Positions 62,198 to 64,000 of a DNA stretch of 64,000 nt are shown here, piece by piece (the first letter of the stretch is position 1; each line of letters begins with the position of its first letter). The translations under genes were made by a program, and so were the position numbers. The notes beneath the pieces are model-generated. The model saw only the letters and a program-made list of their open reading frames with translations. It had not been told where the DNA came from and searched no databases. Where the stretch lies: positions 1 to 64,000 of the forward strand of contig CAVWBA010000026.1 in the NCBI GenBank assembly GCA_963753135.1, in the 5' to 3' direction. The stretch comes from Roseiarcus sp963753135. Its GTDB lineage: Bacteria; Pseudomonadota; Alphaproteobacteria; Rhizobiales; Beijerinckiaceae.

Positions 62198-62272
62198 TGG
62201 TGGGCGCTAGAGGGATTGAACCTCTGACCCCTACCATGTCAAGGTAGTGCTCTACCGCTGAGCTAAGCGCCC
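62198..62272 (-). tRNA. tRNA-Val(GAC)
   Basis: Minus strand: acceptor GGGCGCT pairs with AGCGCCC; D-arm TAGCTCAGCGGTAGAGC; anticodon stem CTACC/GGTAG with loop TTGACAT (anticodon GAC); T-arm AGAGGTTCAATCCCTCT; discriminator A and encoded CCA. It is 75 nt including CCA, with no intron or adjacent integrase. Confidence 0.95.
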
Positions 62273-62391
62273 ATCTCCCACGATCTCGAGCGACTTTTCG
62301 CCCACTCAAGGACGGCGGGGTATAGACGCTCGCGCCGCGACGCGCAATGGGTGAGGCGACCTTGCTTTGCCGGCGACCCAACCCACCCATC

Positions 62392-62895
62392 ATGAGCCAA
62401 TCCTGCCTGACATTGCGCCCAGCCACGCTCGCTGACATCGGCGCCGTCATGGCGATCGAGCGTTCGCCTGATTACGAGCTTTACGTCGCCCGTTCGGAGG
62501 AGGAGGAGCACCGCGCGATGCTCGACTCAGCTTCCCACGCCTATCGGCTCGGCGTTGGGGAATCCGGCGCGGTCGAGGCCTTCGCCGTCGTGCGCGGGCT
62601 CGGCGATCCGCACTTGAACCTCTACCTCAAGCGCATCGCGGTCGCCCGCCCGGGCCAAGGCCTGGGCACGGCGTTTCTGAGCCTCGTCCTCGACGAGGCG
62701 TTCGGGCCGATGGGCGCCGAGCGCTTCCATCTCGACTGCTTTGCGGACAACATCCGCGCTCAGCGTTCCTATGAGAAGCTGGGCTTCACCCGCGACGGGG
62801 TGCTGCGCAAGGCCTACCGGCAGGCAGACGGGACGCGAACGGACCTCGTCATGATGGCGATCCTGAAGAGCGAGTGGGAAGCGCGGCGGCGCTAG
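62392..62895 (+). CDS. GNAT-family N-acetyltransferase
   Basis: A 167-residue acetyltransferase from ATG 62392: LTLRPATLADIGAVMAIERS, LNLYLKRIAVARPGQGLGTA FLSLVL (acetyl-CoA pyrophosphate loop R/Q-x-x-G-x-G/A form) and LDCFADNIRAQRSYEKLGFT RDGVLRKAYRQADGTRTDLV MM. Similar to RimJ/RimL-type enzymes. Substrate unknown. Confidence 0.85.
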   Translation: MSQSCLTLRPATLADIGAVMAIERSPDYELYVARSEEEEHRAMLDSASHAYRLGVGESGAVEAFAVVRGLGDPHLNLYLKRIAVARPGQGLGTAFLSLVLDEAFGPMGAERFHLDCFADNIRAQRSYEKLGFTRDGVLRKAYRQADGTRTDLVMMAILKSEWEARRR

Positions 62896-63735
62896 AAGCA
62901 GGGCGCGCGGTTAGCGAGTCCGAAACGAGCCTTTTCAATAGCTTGCGGCGCGATTAACGAGTCACTCGCCGTGGATGGTCAGCGTGGGCCAGTTCCGACC
63001 TCGTCAGTTGGAGACTCGACAACGGACTGCACTATATCCGAAGTACGCATTTCTGTAAAGCAGAAAATCCGCCTCTAACATAAATTGCTTCTATATATCA
63101 ATGTCTTACGGGCACAAGATGATCCTCGTCCGTAATCATAGGGACAGCGCAAGACGCTCCATCTGCGCCTCCAAATCGGCTTGCATTGAACTTGGAAGGC
63201 GCGGGCGCCGAACTGCCGAACCGGGAGGAATTGAGTAAGAGACATCAGCTATTTGGCGTAAAGTGTTATCTCAGCTTTGGAATGAGCCGACGACTAAGCG
63301 CGATATTGCAGCGAAGGTGAAGCTTCCCCCTGATGAGTTAAACAGAGTCTTATTTGGGGACTGGGGCCGGTCCGATGGTGCGTCCCGAGAGGTCAGACGG
63401 GACACCGGCGCCTCGCCTAGTCGATTGAAGAAATAGCCCTACAATGACGCCCGCCAGGCGCGGTCAGCGCCCGGACCGTTCCCCACATCTTCGCATTGAC
63501 AAGCCGCGCGGGCCATGGTTCTCCAAACTCTCGCTGGCGCTTCTCGCGCCGCGGCCGGATCAAGCTCCATGCTGCGCCGTTCGTTAAAAACGACGACCAA
63601 GATGCGCCGCCCGCTGAAAAGCGGGACGAACGGCTGACCGCGCCCCTGCTCCGGCTCCTCCCCGGCGGGCGCCGGGGTCGTGAGGCCCGCGCTTAAGGGT
63701 CTTAAGGGGAGGCAGGGCAACTAAGGATTTTCATC
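62896..63735. other. Long intergenic region with one gene remnant
   Basis: 840 bases before asd. Only the HTH-like remnant at 63242-63436 is recognisable. 63040-63120 is AT-rich. Confidence 0.4.
63242..63436 (+). pseudogene. HTH-like gene remnant without start
   Basis: An open frame after a TAA at 63236-63238 reads IWRKVLSQLWNEPTTKRDIA AKVKLPPDELNRVLFGDWG and ends at TAG 63436. The pattern (T.RDIA..L.LP..EL...LFG) looks like a helix-turn-helix tail of a small regulator or antitoxin-type protein. No start codon or N-terminal part is present. Confidence 0.35.
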
Positions 63736-64000
63736 ATGTCAGGCTTCAAGGTCGCGGTCGTCGGCGCAACCGGCAATGTCGGCCACGAGATGCTCTCAAT
63801 CCTCGCCGAGCGCCGCTTCCCCGTATCCGAAGTGGTTGCGCTCGCTTCCCCCGCTTCGATTGGGCGTGAGGTCTCGTTTGGCGACAAGACGCTCAAGTGC
63901 AAGGCGCTCGAGCACTACGATTTCTCGGATGCCGACATTTGCCTCATGTCCGCTGGCGGAGCGGTCTCCAAGGAATATTCCCCCAAGATCGGCGCGCGGG
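63736..64000 (+). CDS. asd: Aspartate-semialdehyde dehydrogenase, N-terminal part (cut by window edge)
   Basis: ATG 63736 with AAGGA upstream opens MSGFKVAVVGATGNVGHEML, the NADP-binding GATGxVG motif, then ERRFPVSEVVALASPASIGR EVSFGDKTL and CLMSAGGAVSKEYSPKIGAR. Eighty-eight codons are visible. Asd makes aspartate semialdehyde for lysine, threonine, methionine and diaminopimelate synthesis. Confidence 0.93.
   Translation, partial: MSGFKVAVVGATGNVGHEMLSILAERRFPVSEVVALASPASIGREVSFGDKTLKCKALEHYDFSDADICLMSAGGAVSKEYSPKIGAR

Overview
The window is a high-GC alphaproteobacterial chromosome segment, most likely Hyphomicrobiales (Rhizobiales; possibly Beijerinckiaceae/Methylocystaceae). Supports are an IalB-family protein, a PAS/PilZ pair, OpgG/OpgH osmoregulated glucan genes, a PEP-CTERM protein, GlmU, Asd and a tRNA-Val(GAC) with encoded CCA. 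Genus cannot be fixed from the sequence alone.

Layout. 0-5.4 kb is a decayed accessory region: a GIY-YIG nuclease gene (cut by the window edge), a multiply broken DEAD/DEAH helicase, fragments of two other genes and several very small secreted or membrane ORFs. 5.7-28.2 kb is one almost gap-free block on the minus strand (about 22 kb, apart from an embedded AraC regulator): a branched-chain-amino-acid-type ABC transporter (LivK, H, M, G and a LivF fused to a Tm-1-like/UPF0261 domain), a PEP-hydrolase-like TIM barrel, a 1089-residue flotillin with about 50 hendecads, two CoxG-like SRPBCC proteins, a molybdenum hydroxylase (FAD, 2Fe-2S, and a large subunit split into two genes), its CoxD/CoxE-like maturation pair, an amidohydrolase, a metallo-beta-lactamase-fold hydrolase, an SMP-30/isochorismatase-like fusion and an azoreductase-type flavoprotein. 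It reads as an uncharacterised catabolic pathway: import, Mo-dependent hydroxylation at the membrane, then hydrolysis of lactone or amide intermediates. It is the best candidate here for an undescribed system.

28.5-38 kb: a dihydroxyacetophenone-dioxygenase-like cupin, a ChoX/CaiX-like binding protein, an AT-rich hypothetical locus, a carnitine degradation set (CdhR-like regulator, beta-keto acid cleavage enzyme, carnitine 3-dehydrogenase), a DUF3775 protein, a LuxR-type AHL receptor without LuxI and an IS630 element with its TA target duplication. 38.8-42.2 kb: a periplasmic copper-handling module (Cys-rich secreted protein, unknown exported protein, CopC, PCuAC, CopD). 42.3-50.7 kb: oleate hydratase behind a perfect TGTGA-N6-TCACA site, a Gly-rich repeat protein, GlmU and OpgG/OpgH. 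51.5-64 kb: a PEP-CTERM phosphodiester glycosidase-like protein, an OmpR-type two-component pair opposite a PepSY/cytochrome b561 set, a rhomboid protease, an LDH2-type dehydrogenase, PAS and PilZ proteins, a lipoprotein, IalB, tRNA-Val, a GNAT acetyltransferase and the start of asd.

Data caution: at least eight otherwise intact genes are interrupted by frameshifts that a one-base change in a short run would repair. This suggests either residual sequencing error or a recent burst of indels. Those genes are given as frameshifted, with the likely site. The helicase at 0-2.1 kb carries several lesions plus a truncation and looks genuinely dead.
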